Below are positions 45,984 through 57,611 of a stretch of 64,000 nt of DNA, piece by piece; the first letter of the stretch is position 1, and each line of letters opens with the position of its first letter. The position numbers and the translations under genes were made by a program. This DNA is from Amyloporia xantha (lineage: Eukaryota; Basidiomycota; Agaricomycetes; Polyporales; Adustoporiaceae): the NCBI GenBank assembly GCA_036971615.1, contig JAYKKR010000011.1, positions 744,001 to 808,000 of the forward strand, in the 5' to 3' direction. The notes below the pieces were generated by a model. That model made no database searches. It saw only the letters and a list, made by a program, of their open reading frames with translations, and was not told the DNA's origin.

Positions 45984-46761
45984 TTAGGGGGGTTCCTCGG
46001 ACTCGCAAATACATTGAACGTACCGGTAGGCATCCATATACCTCCACGCTTTGCGAAAGAACCGTCGGATTGTAACGGTGTCTGCCATATCAAGACACTG
46101 CGGCACGAGCTGCTTTGCAGACTTGAACCGCCCATCAGCTGCAGCGCCGATACCCTGCTCCAATACTTTAGTCCAACAATGTATCATTTGTGATGAAGAA
46201 TTGAGAGACGTACGGTACTTTGCAAAACCCCACAGCATCTCGATCGGATTGAGTTCACAGTGAAACCGCGGCAGAAACAGGCAGACATGGCCGTGCTCCT
46301 CAATGAAGTGCTGAATCATAGGCTTCTCATTTGCGAAATCATCCTGTAGTGTGAGGACACGATGCATGCAGCACCAGTCATTCTGAGGCTCATCAATCAC
46401 TGGTGCATTAGCTTCCTCGAGGTCTGCTTCGCTAATCTCCTCTTCCTGTCCTGCAAGCTCTGCTAACGCAACGTGGCGTGCAGCGTCCTTTTTGGCTTGA
46501 GACTTTCGGCATTGCTGGCACTTACCGACAACCTTTTTCTCTCCCCCAACAGTTCTTGTGCAGAGTACCTGCCATACCGAAGTCCTCTCCAGCAAAACAA
46601 CCCTCATACCCTTCGCAACACCGCGAAGATTAATGTCCGGATGATCTTCAGGATATAGTAGTCATCGGAGGATGATTCCACAGTATCTGCGGAGAATTTC
46701 TTGGTGCTGACTTTGTGAAGAGCTTTGGCACAAGTGGACTTTCTTGTCGGACGAGCCATAT
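45984..46761 (-). pseudogene. Decayed DDE-superfamily transposase
   Basis: The minus strand begins at 46761 with MARPTRKSTCAKALHK. A one-base frame change near 46655 links it to PDINLRGVAKGMRVVLLERT. The catalytic C-terminal part follows: LTLQDDFANEKPMIQHFIEE, GHVCLFLPRFHCELNPIEML, WGFAKYR, LVPQCLDMADTVTIRRFFRK and AWRYMDAYRYV. I recognise this pattern from a common basidiomycete transposase family with a DDE endonuclease domain; the NPIE glutamate is present. A probable intron after AKYR does not close in frame with ADGRF, and the usual C-terminal tail is missing. The copy is shorter than normal (large N-terminal deletion) and looks inactive. Confidence 0.75.
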
Positions 46762-47413
46762 CATTGACCGTAGATCCTCATCCTCATTGCCTGCACGCTA
46801 CGGTTGTATTATTGATATCTACTAGTACATACTAGCACTAGTGCTGTATCCTAGGCACTGCGCAGTCCACGCAACGCTATTTGAAAAAAAATATGCCAGA
46901 ATAATTTGAAATAAGCGCCCATTTTCTGAAAACGTCAGAAATGACGTATTTTGGCCTATTTCTATGAAGGCCCTTATTGGACAAAAATAGCCAAACACGG
47001 CCCCGTCACCATGATACTTGAGGATTTAGGTGGATACCCTGTGATATAGTGATATACTCGAGTATTCATCGTTATCTCTGAGGATCCCGGGTGATCGATC
47101 TCTCACATGAACTCATCCTAGCATGGCTCCCCCTTAATACCGGGTATTTGCCTCATTCCTTCTCGTCAATGTCACTTGTTGACCAATCACCTATACTCGT
47201 TTATTCCTGAGTATTACAACCGCCTTGTGTATACCTGAGTATTCAGCATTATCTATGTGGATGGCATGATCCTCCTTTCACTTGTCTACCATGCATGATC
47301 CCTGTATATTCTCGAGTATTTCCAGGTATGAAAATTTGGGAACCCCGTCTGACTGCCCCATCCGAACACTGTCTCGTTGCTGACCTGTACATTCGTCTTC
47401 GCTGCCCGCTATC
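46762..47413. other. Repetitive non-coding stretch
   Basis: Holds the right copy of the GAAATAAGCGCCCA repeat (about 46910). From 47040 to 47330 there are four degenerate copies of a motif around ACTCGAGTATT/CCTGAGTATT separated by 70-110 bp. No gene. Confidence 0.45.
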
Positions 47414-50400
47414 ATGTCTGCGCTGAATTCCACTATCCCCACAGCCGTCGTTCTTTACATTCGTGATCTCTGTCTTGTTCCGGAATGCCTGTGCGCTGAA
47501 TGGTGTAAGTCTATCTTTGGGCTCAGTGACATATCCTTACCGCAAACATCTGAGGCATGTTTGTTTTTCCCCGTCTCAATGCGCTCTACGTGCTCATAAT
47601 CGTATCTAGCTCCCGGTGACACCCACAGAGATTTGTGCTGCATGCCATCATCCGTGGTGGTCTCATTCAGCGCAGTCAGCGATTCAAAACGACCCTCGCC
47701 TAAGTCGTCTCTGTTGGAATAAAGGCGGCGGGCTGGAAGTCACACACTGCGGCGGTTTTCATCCGGTCTGTGCTGCTGCTTTTACCATGTGTTCATCAGT
47801 TACTAATTCATTGATGTGCAGGCTCCGTCTGCAGAAAATGGTTCACCTTCTGCACCGTGCGTCTGTGGTGGCACGTGGGCAGCCCATCGCCGTGCCATGT
47901 ATGTATCTTTTGTCTTCAGTCGGCTACTTTATTCATTAATCGCTGCCAACCCGTCATCTGACAGCTTGTCACATTTACCAACTCAGCCAGCGGTGCATTC
48001 ACCGCTGCCTGTCACGTCGACTTTCCTCACAGGTGCTTCCACAAATCTCAATCCCCTGGTCATGCCGGCCGCTTCGCTCTCTTTGCTCCCTTCGCTCGGG
48101 CCCGTGGTCCCTCAATCTGATACCGCCTCTCAACGATCCTTACTCCAAGGTGTCTCTCCGGCCTCTCCTGCTCCTGTTCCACCTTTTGGCTCTCTGGCTT
48201 CTGCGCCTCCTATTGCTGCATTTGGAGGTCTACCTGCGGTCTCTTCAAACACTAATGTCGCCACCTTACGTCGCACTAGTGCCGCTCGTGCCCGGACTCA
48301 GGCTGACTCCCGTCGACAAACTACAGGTCGGTCGCGCATCACATCTCGAACCCCATTCCCATCCACTCTCCCTCATATCCCTACCGCTCCCACACCACGC
48401 AACTTAACTGTCAGTGTCATGCTGGTGCCCTGTACGGTATGTCCACGTCCAATTTGGCTTATTATTCATCACATAATTGCTCCTACTAGCTCATCAGCAA
48501 GTATCACACCGACAAGCGCAAACCACCCTCATGTGGGGTTCGCAATGACGACGTCGGATTCATCATCAAAAGCGCGCAGTCTCATCATCTCTATTTCGAT
48601 GTTTCAATTCCGCTCGATGGCCTCTCAGAGAACGCTGAAGTGTGGCATCCGTTCGCTGCCAAGGTTACGGAACACTTGCAGTCTCATCAGATCAGACTGC
48701 CGCCTCCCCCGGGTGGCCGCTCAGATGATGAATTTTCGACGCTTCGGATCACATTTCTGAAACGCAGTCAGCGCACGAGCATGCAAGACCATGAGACGTA
48801 TCAGTTGAGGCATTGGTCAAAGGCAATTTCGGGGCCTACCGTTACGCCTAAGTTCCTAGATGAGACCGCAGCTCCATTTCTCCATCCCTACGCTCAGAAC
48901 CAGCGTTTATTGTGGATTGGTGAGTTGTATTTTGTCGTCCAAATGCTTGACACTCACTGTGTTTGATCAGCACCCCGTTATGGGAACATCAGCGCTCCCA
49001 TCCGCGATCTCATTGGTGACGACGAGCAATCATGCTTATGTCAAGTGTTCGACCATCCATGCTTTTCCTTCCGTTTTATGGCACGAATGTCCATGATGGA
49101 GGATGAAGACTTCGATGGCTCCCCTTACCGCTGCAATGAAGACTGTCCCCCTGTGAAGATTGTGGCCGCCGTGACTTTGTTCATGAGGCCATTCTGGCAC
49201 AGCAAGAGCATGTGGGTCCAATTGCTCCTGGTGCTGCACCAGGAGCTTCCAATTTCACCTCAGCTCCGTCTCGATCGGCATGCAGATCCCCTCGTGATTC
49301 TGTAGGTCCTTGTGAGCCCTGCCTTGTCTCCATGACCTCACCGGGCTACATCTCCAGATTGACCTCAATCCCCGTCCTCTCTCTAGACCCCGTTTAGCTG
49401 TATCGGTAGGTGGTCTGTCCGCATTTGCATTGTCTGCTGTTAATCACATTGATGCTGATGTCAGCCCACGCCGACTCAATCGATTTTTGGTCCGGCATTC
49501 TCAATGGCCCCGGATGCCCCATCCACCACTCCTGAACTCCCATTGACACGACCCACATCTGAGTCTGCAGCTCTTCCCATTGGAACGCAGGACTCTCTCA
49601 AGCCGGATACGCCGCTCTGTGAGAGGGAGAGCCGTGGTGACGATGTAGCCCGGGCAGATGCATATCCGTATCCTCTCGAGCCCCCCGTTTTAGCACCTCT
49701 TGCCGAGCTCATCGAGTGGCGTGCGACCCTTGCTCAAGCGCTCACAGGTCACGTATTTGAAGGACCTGACCTGGAGATTGAAGGCAAAGACATCGACACA
49801 GTAGCTATTTGCTACTTGCAGTATCTCGAACATCTTCACAAACAGTCACTGCGCCATTCCTCCGATACTTTCGACACATCACCTGAGGTCCACAAGTGCA
49901 CTCAAGTATCCTTGGAAGCTTTTTACATGGGACATCGCCACTTCAAAGTGTGCGTACTCACGTCTTTCCCAGGCGATTATCTCATTCAGGCTGACATATC
50001 CCTCTGCAGTCATCGAGGGTCTGGCCCGGGCGTTGAGCTTTCGGTGCTTCATCGTGCCGTTCAATTCATGGCTGAAGACTTCAAGTACTGGTCTGATCGT
50101 GGCGACTCCAAAATTCCTAACTTTCAAGCGTTTTCAACTGCGTTGGATTCTCGCATTGCCCGTTGGAGGGCGTATGGGACTTTGACCGCCCTGTATATGC
50201 TTCATGTTCACGCAGGTCCACCTCCAATCTCGCCGTTGCTTCTCATCGCCGTCCTCACTGATGTTGATTCATTCATCCTTGATGAGCCTACTCTTGCGTT
50301 CATGGATCGTGCCGCAGCCATTGTTATGCATCCTTGGTTACAGCTTGAGCCTGGGGCTCCACTTCCCACCGATCATCGACATGAGGTTGCCCAATTTCTA

Positions 50401-51333
50401 ATGGACAAATTTGATCTTCAAGTGAGTCGGGTCACATTTTGAGTGTGGGCCTGTTCACATTGCATCACCAGTTAGCTGACATCCGCGAGGACTGCACAAC
50501 TGCCAAGACGCACCGTATATTCACGTCCTCATTTCTTGCAGGCACAGTCTTTGGTCTGCGTGATCTTTGGACCAATTTTGACTTCATGGCGTTCCGATAT
50601 GGGTTTGACTTGCCCTTGAGTCCAGGCCTCGGCATGATTTCAGTACGCTTCTGCTCTTCTATGACCCATGTTCACTGCTTACTGGTGGCATTCCAGTTGT
50701 TTCGTGCTTGTTTTTCTGCCCCTACGGTTCCTGCTGTGATCGCTACAATGTGCGATCGGCGCGTCAAGTCCTCCACGGAGGTTACCAAGGCCCTTGACTG
50801 TGATTTGAATGCATCGTCAACGCCGGAGAAACAATGCTTTCAACGGCTTTTTTACCACCGTTTAGTCAGATATCTGGAAGGTGTCGGTCATCCTAACCAT
50901 CCTCTTATTGATGAAGTGATCGAGCACTCACCGGATCTGCTTTCCAAAACCGATTTCGACGCTCATCAGTATGATCCCCTGCTACGGGCCAGGCTCTTTC
51001 TCTTGGCGTTAACCGATGGTGATCTGGTTCCTGTGGACAAATGGTGGACCATCGCCGTGAGTGTCGTTCACATGAATGATGCAAGGGGGCTCATGCGACT
51101 TGTGTGTCTAGCTTGAATTCCAGCCAGAAACACTCGCAGCGCCGAATACCAATGGGGTGCAAGCACTCATTATTCGAACCTGTATGTCATCCATCGATGT
51201 GACGATCACCCCGGAGCTTGAGGAGCTCCTGCTATATTCACCTACATCATCGCATGAAGCGACGCGCTTCGATTGCTATGTCCATGTACAAGTTCTAGAT
51301 GCTGCACGTAGACGGGAGTACAGTACTATCTAA
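47414..51333 (+). CDS. Large multi-exon protein of unknown function
   Basis: Joined by splice-linked frames: a short first exon (MSALNSTIPTAVVLYIRD), then a cysteine/histidine-rich segment (EICAACHHPWWSHS ... APCVCGGTWAAHRRA) that could bind zinc. A proline/serine-rich linker to about 48430 follows, then LISKYHTDKRKPPSCGVRND onward. The middle (49504-50430) carries DKFDLQ and AVQFMAEDFKYWSDRGDSKI. The C-terminal exons include MCDRRVKSSTEV, YLEGVGHPNHPL, RARLFLLALTDGDLVP and a last exon ending RREYSTI at 51333. I recall similar large proteins in polypores without an assigned function. The join of exon 1 to exon 2 does not close neatly, so the start is uncertain and some exon edges are approximate. 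It may be a domesticated or repeat-borne gene. Confidence 0.6.
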
Positions 51334-51739
51334 TGCAATAACCTACGTACTCTGCAATGATCGGATAGACGTGTGTTTGAACAGTGCGGCTGGGTACTAC
51401 AGAATGTTGGCAGATGGTATTCACTCGCCGCTCCGCATGTAGGGCTCACCAAGGGGAGGTCAATGCTTCACCGCTGACGTCGGTACACCGTCAATTTCAT
51501 GGCTAGCCAGTGAACTGTCAGCAACAAATCCAGATGCGTTGAGCATGCACTCGCACCAATGAGACAACAACAACGCATGACCCAATCAGTGGCAAGGTGG
51601 GTCAAAACCTGTCTGCAGATGTGGTCCCTAGACCGGAGTCCTTCACAAAGGAGCTGCGAACGTGTGCACGCGCATGACCAAAAGAATAGCAAACTCGGAA
51701 GTATAGACTCAGCTGCACCAGCCTGCCACAGGTAAGCGC

Positions 51740-51870
51740 CGAAGGAAACTCGATTCTCGGGTGCTTTCTGGAGGGTTAGGTCTCAAAGCGGGTATTCGAC
51801 ATGTTTATTTCAGCACTTAACTAGCACTCAAAATTGAATTGGGACAGATAGCCACCATATTAGGACTAAT
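51740..51870 (-). repeat. Dispersed repeat family R1, copy 1
   Basis: Shares with the other copies an AAAATTGAATT core followed, on the minus strand, by GCACCCGAGAATC. See the copies at 55065, 59720 and 63130. Confidence 0.55.
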
Positions 51871-54800
51871 AGTGTCGATAGCCATTGTGCAGTAGTAGGC
51901 GCCTCAAGCGCGCGCTGGTTATCATGCTCCCCTCCTCGTCCTTATGGATTGTCTGGTACACCCATGGGTTCCTTTTCGCCGAGACACGCTCCTGCTATGG
52001 TCAGTTCCAGGCATACTCATCTATCCCCCATGCTTATAGTCCTTCTCTCGTTCTCAGCTGATTCTATTCAATTCACTGCGCCCGAGCTCATGGGCTGCTC
52101 GTCATTATTGCGGTCCTTGACGACAAGATACTGCCGCGGTTCGAATTCGCTATCCGGCCCTTCGAATGCGCATTCACCGTCCGATGCTCACGCACGAGCC
52201 CCCATAGCCTGAATGTCGGCGCTCATGAACACGAGCGTCGTCCGTCTCGCTTGTAGCTCCAAGCAGCGCACTTTGGTGGATTATGCAGGTGTGTACTCGC
52301 TGCAGCAGTTCGTTGGCTCCCGTTCACACAGGCCCGTGCAGGCATGTACGTCATCTATTCAGCTATTCAGCGCGTGTGTACACAATCTTATATATGCGAA
52401 GCACACTAACCGGCGTCCTTCGCTGTGCCCCACTCCACTCTCGCAGATTATAACTATCCACCACCACGGGTATGGAAGATGCCCTCTCTCCAGCGTGTGC
52501 TCCCTTCCATCCAACACCGAGTAGGTATGTAGCATGACCCAGAGGTGCGGGACGACGGCTAGCCGTCGCCGTCACGATTTGCATCACCAACACAGCAGCA
52601 GGCCTGCGAATAGAGACGGCGCACGGCACCACCAGACAACGCGTCCGGCATGCTGTCACACGCGATCGGATGCCCGGCCGCTCAGGTTCGACCAGGTACG
52701 TACATACTACGCTATGTAATCTATCTGACCTGATATAGCCTCCACAGAGTAGCGAACAGCAGTCCGCAACTTGTCGGTCGAGTGCTTGGCACGCTGCCAA
52801 GCTCCTGCCAGTTACCTTGGGCTAGGCTGAGGGTCACGATCCGAGGATCCGAGGGCCAGCGGACAGAAAGGAAGGTGCGGGTTTGGCATGAGCAGGTAGA
52901 TGGAGGATATAAAGTGGCTTGCTGATGTTCGAAGGTCAGCATTGCCTCTGTCCTGTCCTTTCCTCTACTACTCGCCCGGGGCTCCTCTCAGCGACCGACA
53001 GCCTGTCGTTGCTCTCACATTGTCTATTCTCCCTGCGGTGCTACTCACTCCCGCCCAAGGACATTCCACTGTCGAGGTAAGTCAGCGGGCAGACGTGGCT
53101 AGATGGATTCTGCTGATCGTCCCGGCGTTGTTTAGCTATCACTCCGCCGCGAATGCAGACGAATCAGTAAGCTGCTCATCATTGACTCGTCTGGAAGCAG
53201 CTCTAACTGTACATGTTTGTAGAATGGACTGCCACTGGCACTTCATAGTGCGCGCAGCCGGGGCCTCGCCGTTCGGAGACGATCGACCCCCCACTCCCGC
53301 GCAGACTCGGGCATGTCCTGACACGTCATTCGTTCAGCGATGCGCTCGCAAAACCGCCCTCTATCACAATTCACAGGGTACGTATATGTATTGAGGTGAT
53401 ATTGCACAGCTAACGACTACACTGCAGACCGGCCCCGGAGCTCGCTGCTGCTCTATCTACGACTACACGGAGACAACAACATTTGTTCTTTCCCGCCGGT
53501 GGTGTCTGTACCGAATAACATCATGCACGAGTCCGCGCGCCTCACCGCTGGACTTGTACAGCATGCCGTGAACATCGTGCACACGGCCGACGAGCTCTTC
53601 TGACAGCTTCCTGCGTTCGTGTTCGCGATGCCGGGGTCTTCATGGGTACGTATTGCTTTGAACCGTTCTTGTATATTCAATGTCAGTGATGGACAGTGCG
53701 GTACGGACACAGAGTGTTACTATAAGATAAATGGACCCGCCCTCCCGGAACCACGCGCGGCACGACTCTGCTCGGGCTGCCAGTGAACCCTCGGCAGACC
53801 ACATCTCCACCATGCTGCATGTAGTTTTGATCGACACGGACGGCACGGACATAAATGGACACTGAGCTCCAGCATACCACGCATGGCGCATGCGCAATGG
53901 ACGATGGACGGGTGAACATGAACGGCGCGTTCACGACCGGGTCTCTTCCTCCGCGGAGGGTGCATCGGGTATGTTAGTATTGAATAGCCCTCATGGTGTA
54001 GCAGGTACATACCTGGTTGATACCTGAGCAGCAGTGTACCGGATCATAGTACGAACCACACTGGACGTGTTGTCTGGTTCTGACCGTGCGCTGTTCGTCA
54101 TGCGCGCCCAATTGCAGGGCACATCACGCTGGATGCGTGGTTTGGGGCTGCAGGTGCATTGTGGTACTGCTACATAGCTGCTATGTGCTGAACGAAGGGG
54201 AGCAAAGGCGGACGTCCTGGACGCGCATGCTGCGGAGCCGTCATCTCAGGCAGACGGCTGGAGACCTCATGGTGCTTCGAGAGGGAAGAGGGAATGTGTG
54301 AACGCGGACGGTCCACTCTGTTCGGCTGGCGCTGGGAATGACCTCCTGTGCAGAGTATGTACTGGCACGTCTCTGGAAACCACGCCGCTTGCAGTCGCGA
54401 GGGAAACAGACGATGCCGCCGTGCACGAGCACCGACGTCCAGTCCCCAGCAGTGTGGCTGTGCATGCGCAACCACCACGTCCGGTACAGTGTGCACGGAT
54501 GCGCAGTCTGCTCCTGCCCCGCGGGTGTCCTGCCCAAATACCCAGTTGTCAGTGAAAAGAGAAGGCCAAAGTACAATACATACTGTGTTATAATACATAC
54601 TGTGTTATAAGTGGACGTGTCTGTAGACTGCAGACCATCCAGAGATGAGGAAGGCACCCCTGAGCTGGACCACCACACGCACCAGGGCACAGACGACCCG
54701 ACAGTGTGGTGTGCATGAGAGGGGCAACCAGGCAGGCCAGCGAATTTGCACAGTGATTCACAAGCTGGCTTCGCGTGCAATCTCAGGCTGCAGGACTCGT

Positions 54801-55064
54801 CGGTCCTGGCTGCCCTCCGCCCCTGCAGGTAAGTCAACAACAGTATGAACACGAGCGCACAGAGGAACAGACGTACACAAGTCGCTTAGAGCCGAGAGCG
54901 GTCAGCCTGTTAAGGCAGGTGGGGGAGACGTGAGGGAGGTGGTTGAACCCCATTGAGTGAGGAAGCAATACAGGCTGCCCTTGAGGCAGGCTAGCAGCTG
55001 CAGGCCGCGAGCGATTTATGCAGGCGCCTGGCGCCTGTCGCCCTACTGGATCATGTCCATCGCC

Positions 55065-55190
55065 ACTGTAAGCCCAAATATGGGGCTTGATGGCTCTAAT
55101 TCAATTTTGTGGGCTAGTTAAGTCCTAAAGGTAACGTCTCTAATACATACTTTGTGCCCTATCGCCGCAGAAACCACCCGAGAATCCAAA
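55065..55190 (+). repeat. Dispersed repeat family R1, copy 2
   Basis: Plus-strand copy with CCCAAATATGGGGC, TAATTCAATTTTGTGGGCTA and CACCCGAGAATCC in the same order as in the other three copies. Confidence 0.6.
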
Positions 55191-55429
55191 CCTCATGCGC
55201 GCTTAACAGCTTGCGCCGACGAGCATGTAACCCAAGTCGCACCGTCCCGCAGAACCTGCACCCTCCCGCTTTTGTCGAGCACACAGCTCGACCGTCCACC
55301 CTGCCCTTTCCGCGTGTGTCCCACTGCGGTGCGTCTTCTCCCTGCCCCATCCTTCTCGCAACTGACCGTCTATTGCTCCCAAACGCTGCGCATCCTCGCG
55401 CGCTCATTCTCTCCCGAGCGAACGCCCTC

Positions 55430-55950
55430 CATCATGTTCGCGACCTTCGCCGCGGTGCACGCGCTGGGGCTGGAATGGGATTTACCATCCGCGGCGTGCT
55501 CACCCAGCTGACCAAGTGAGCCTTCCGTCTTTTCGCTTACACTTTCCCCTGACTGGCGTGGTCACGTTCAAGGCTTTTCAGAGCATTGAACGCGAGTGGC
55601 CTCTTCAATCTCTTTCGCACCCACGCTGATGTGTCATTGGTTCCGCGCCGAGTTTCGGACATAGTGCATGCCCCACTACGACTCACAAAGTAAATTCCTA
55701 TTGCTAGATATACTACTGTCACATGAAGCTAACAGATATCATACATAGGCTTGTCCTGTGCCCGTAGGCCTCTCTGCCGACTGACTGCGGCAGCTCGTTG
55801 CTATGCCCTTCACCTCTGCATGCAGACGAGAACGTTCACCCAGCCGAACACGCCGTCCTCGCACTGGTTGTTCTGGACAGCGAGGACCCGCACTGCCGTG
55901 CTCTGCATCGGAAGTCTGGCCAGATTATGGAGGAAGTATAGGGCATGGCA
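55430..55950 (+). repeat. Diverged direct repeat R2, first copy
   Basis: Two blocks, 55450-55550 (CATCCGCGGCGTGCTCACCC region, nearly identical over about 95 bp) and about 55900-55945 (GTCTGGCCAGATTA), recur in the same order at 56670-56770 and 57295-57340. Confidence 0.6.
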
Positions 55951-56659
55951 GCGCGTAGAGTCCGGTATGTATTCAACATGTCTTCGCGCATGCTCTGAAC
56001 TGGCCCGTGCAGTCGGCGAGGGTCATGACTACAAGCCACCATCAGCGCACGCTTGTGCTGGCCGTTCACACCTACGGCGGGCTCATGCCCAAGTCTTCAC
56101 GCATGGACTGCTGTCCGCCGTCACAGAGCGCGCCCTTCGTGCTCGCGGCGCTCCCCCTTCGCGCTCCATACTCTACACATCCCTGCGCACCTTCGGCGTA
56201 GCACCCACCCACCTCCTATCCAGCGCGCTCGTCCCGTCGCCTACCGCTCTACGACGTCTGCTACGAGACTGTAGCTATGCGCAGAGGGGCCGCCAAGACA
56301 TGCTACGTTAGATATGTACGTATTCTACCTCTGTCTGGGCTCGTGCGCGAGTTGCCCCGCCCGTCCATCGCTGACGTGTCCGTGATGGGAGAATAGATGT
56401 GAACGTACGCGTCCGCATGAGCATCCGCTTCCCCGTCATCCCCGCGAGTGCATCAAAGGTAAGTACGCCACATCGTCCGGATTCTCTGGGCGCATGCCCT
56501 CGACTGCTCTACATGGCGTGTAGAGTAGTCTCAAATATATATCTGTCTCTTCTATGTCATCAGCTGTCCCCAAAGTGCAAACAAGACACGCGTACATTTC
56601 GTCCGCAGCACGCAGACGAGCATCGCGACTAGGTGCCGTTGCGGACGCGCATGGCTACG

Positions 56660-57340
56660 GACAAGTTCCATCCGGCCGCAGTGCACGCGCTGCTGCTGGA
56701 ATGGGACTCACCATCCGCGGCGTGCTCACCCAGCTGACCAAGTGAGCCTTGCGTCTTTTTCGCTTACACTTTCCGCGTGTCGTGCATAACTGCCCACGCG
56801 ATTCACACAGCCCGCGCTGTCCTGGTGAAGATGGTATGTACTATGGATCTATTTTACCATTTCGGCCCACTCCTCATGATTCGGACGGGCAGGACGCGTG
56901 CGGTCTCTGAACGGCTTATTCATTCGCTTCGTCGGCTACTTAACATGGCGCAGGCGCAGGTGGCGCACACCACGACCGAGCCACGCAGAGGCGCTGCAGC
57001 CTGAAGTCTCCGGCGCTGGGGCAAGACAGGCGCGACGTCCGTCCCTTGAGACAGCCATAGCGGGACGGTGAACGCTTGGGATGTGCGCCGCATCGAAATG
57101 TAATTATCATGTACTCTACACTAATAGACTACGAAGATACCTATCAGTCGAAATGAGCCGTGGCTAGTGACACGCGTAAGCGATATTCGAGCTGACCACA
57201 CGGCGTGCATGAGCGTGACATACAGAGTAAGTAGGCGAGGGAGTGGATGGGCGGGACGGATCGACTGGACGAGAGACCCGCCCTTGCATGCTCTGTATGG
57301 TAAGTCTGGCCAGATTAGACAGGAAGTGGAGGGCAAGGGG
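56660..57340 (+). repeat. Diverged direct repeat R2, second copy
   Basis: Second copy of R2. The spacing between the shared blocks differs (about 450 bp in copy 1, 620 bp in copy 2), so indels have accumulated. Confidence 0.6.
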
Positions 57341-57611
57341 TGAGACACTCCTACAAGCCTGTAATATTCATGCATGAGCATGTGTAATTAGGCTGCCAAG
57401 GCGGGAGGGTGCCGACTCACGTTGGCGCTTCTGGGAGCGGGTTATCCTGCCCACTGGCTCGCCAACTAGGGGACCTCGTTTTGCACCATGCGTCAGCTGG
57501 TCTGAGACGTGGTGATCTTGAACCAGAGACGCATCAGCAACTTCAGTGGGTTCCATGCCCCCCACGTCTTCTCGCGCAGCCGCGAGTTGAGCGGCACACC
57601 TGGCCCGTGCT

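Larger units (their letters stand above)
51334..57611. other. Gene-poor repeat-rich block
   Basis: No intact gene recognised in about 6.3 kb. The open frames are short, on both strands, and without domains. Contents I can support are members of two dispersed repeat families (51740-51870 and 55065-55190; 55430-55950 and 56660-57330) and a short tandem repeat (AATACATACTGTGTTAT twice, 54577-54612). It looks like accumulated, diverged transposon debris. Confidence 0.5.

Noticed and set aside
46977..47400. Possible CRISPR-like or satellite array from the ACTCGAGTATT motifs
   Set aside because: The repeats are too degenerate and irregularly spaced, and CRISPR arrays are not expected in a fungal nuclear genome.
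52900..53394. 164-residue open frame as a candidate gene
   Set aside because: No domain, several overlapping frames of similar length on both strands, and located in repeat debris.
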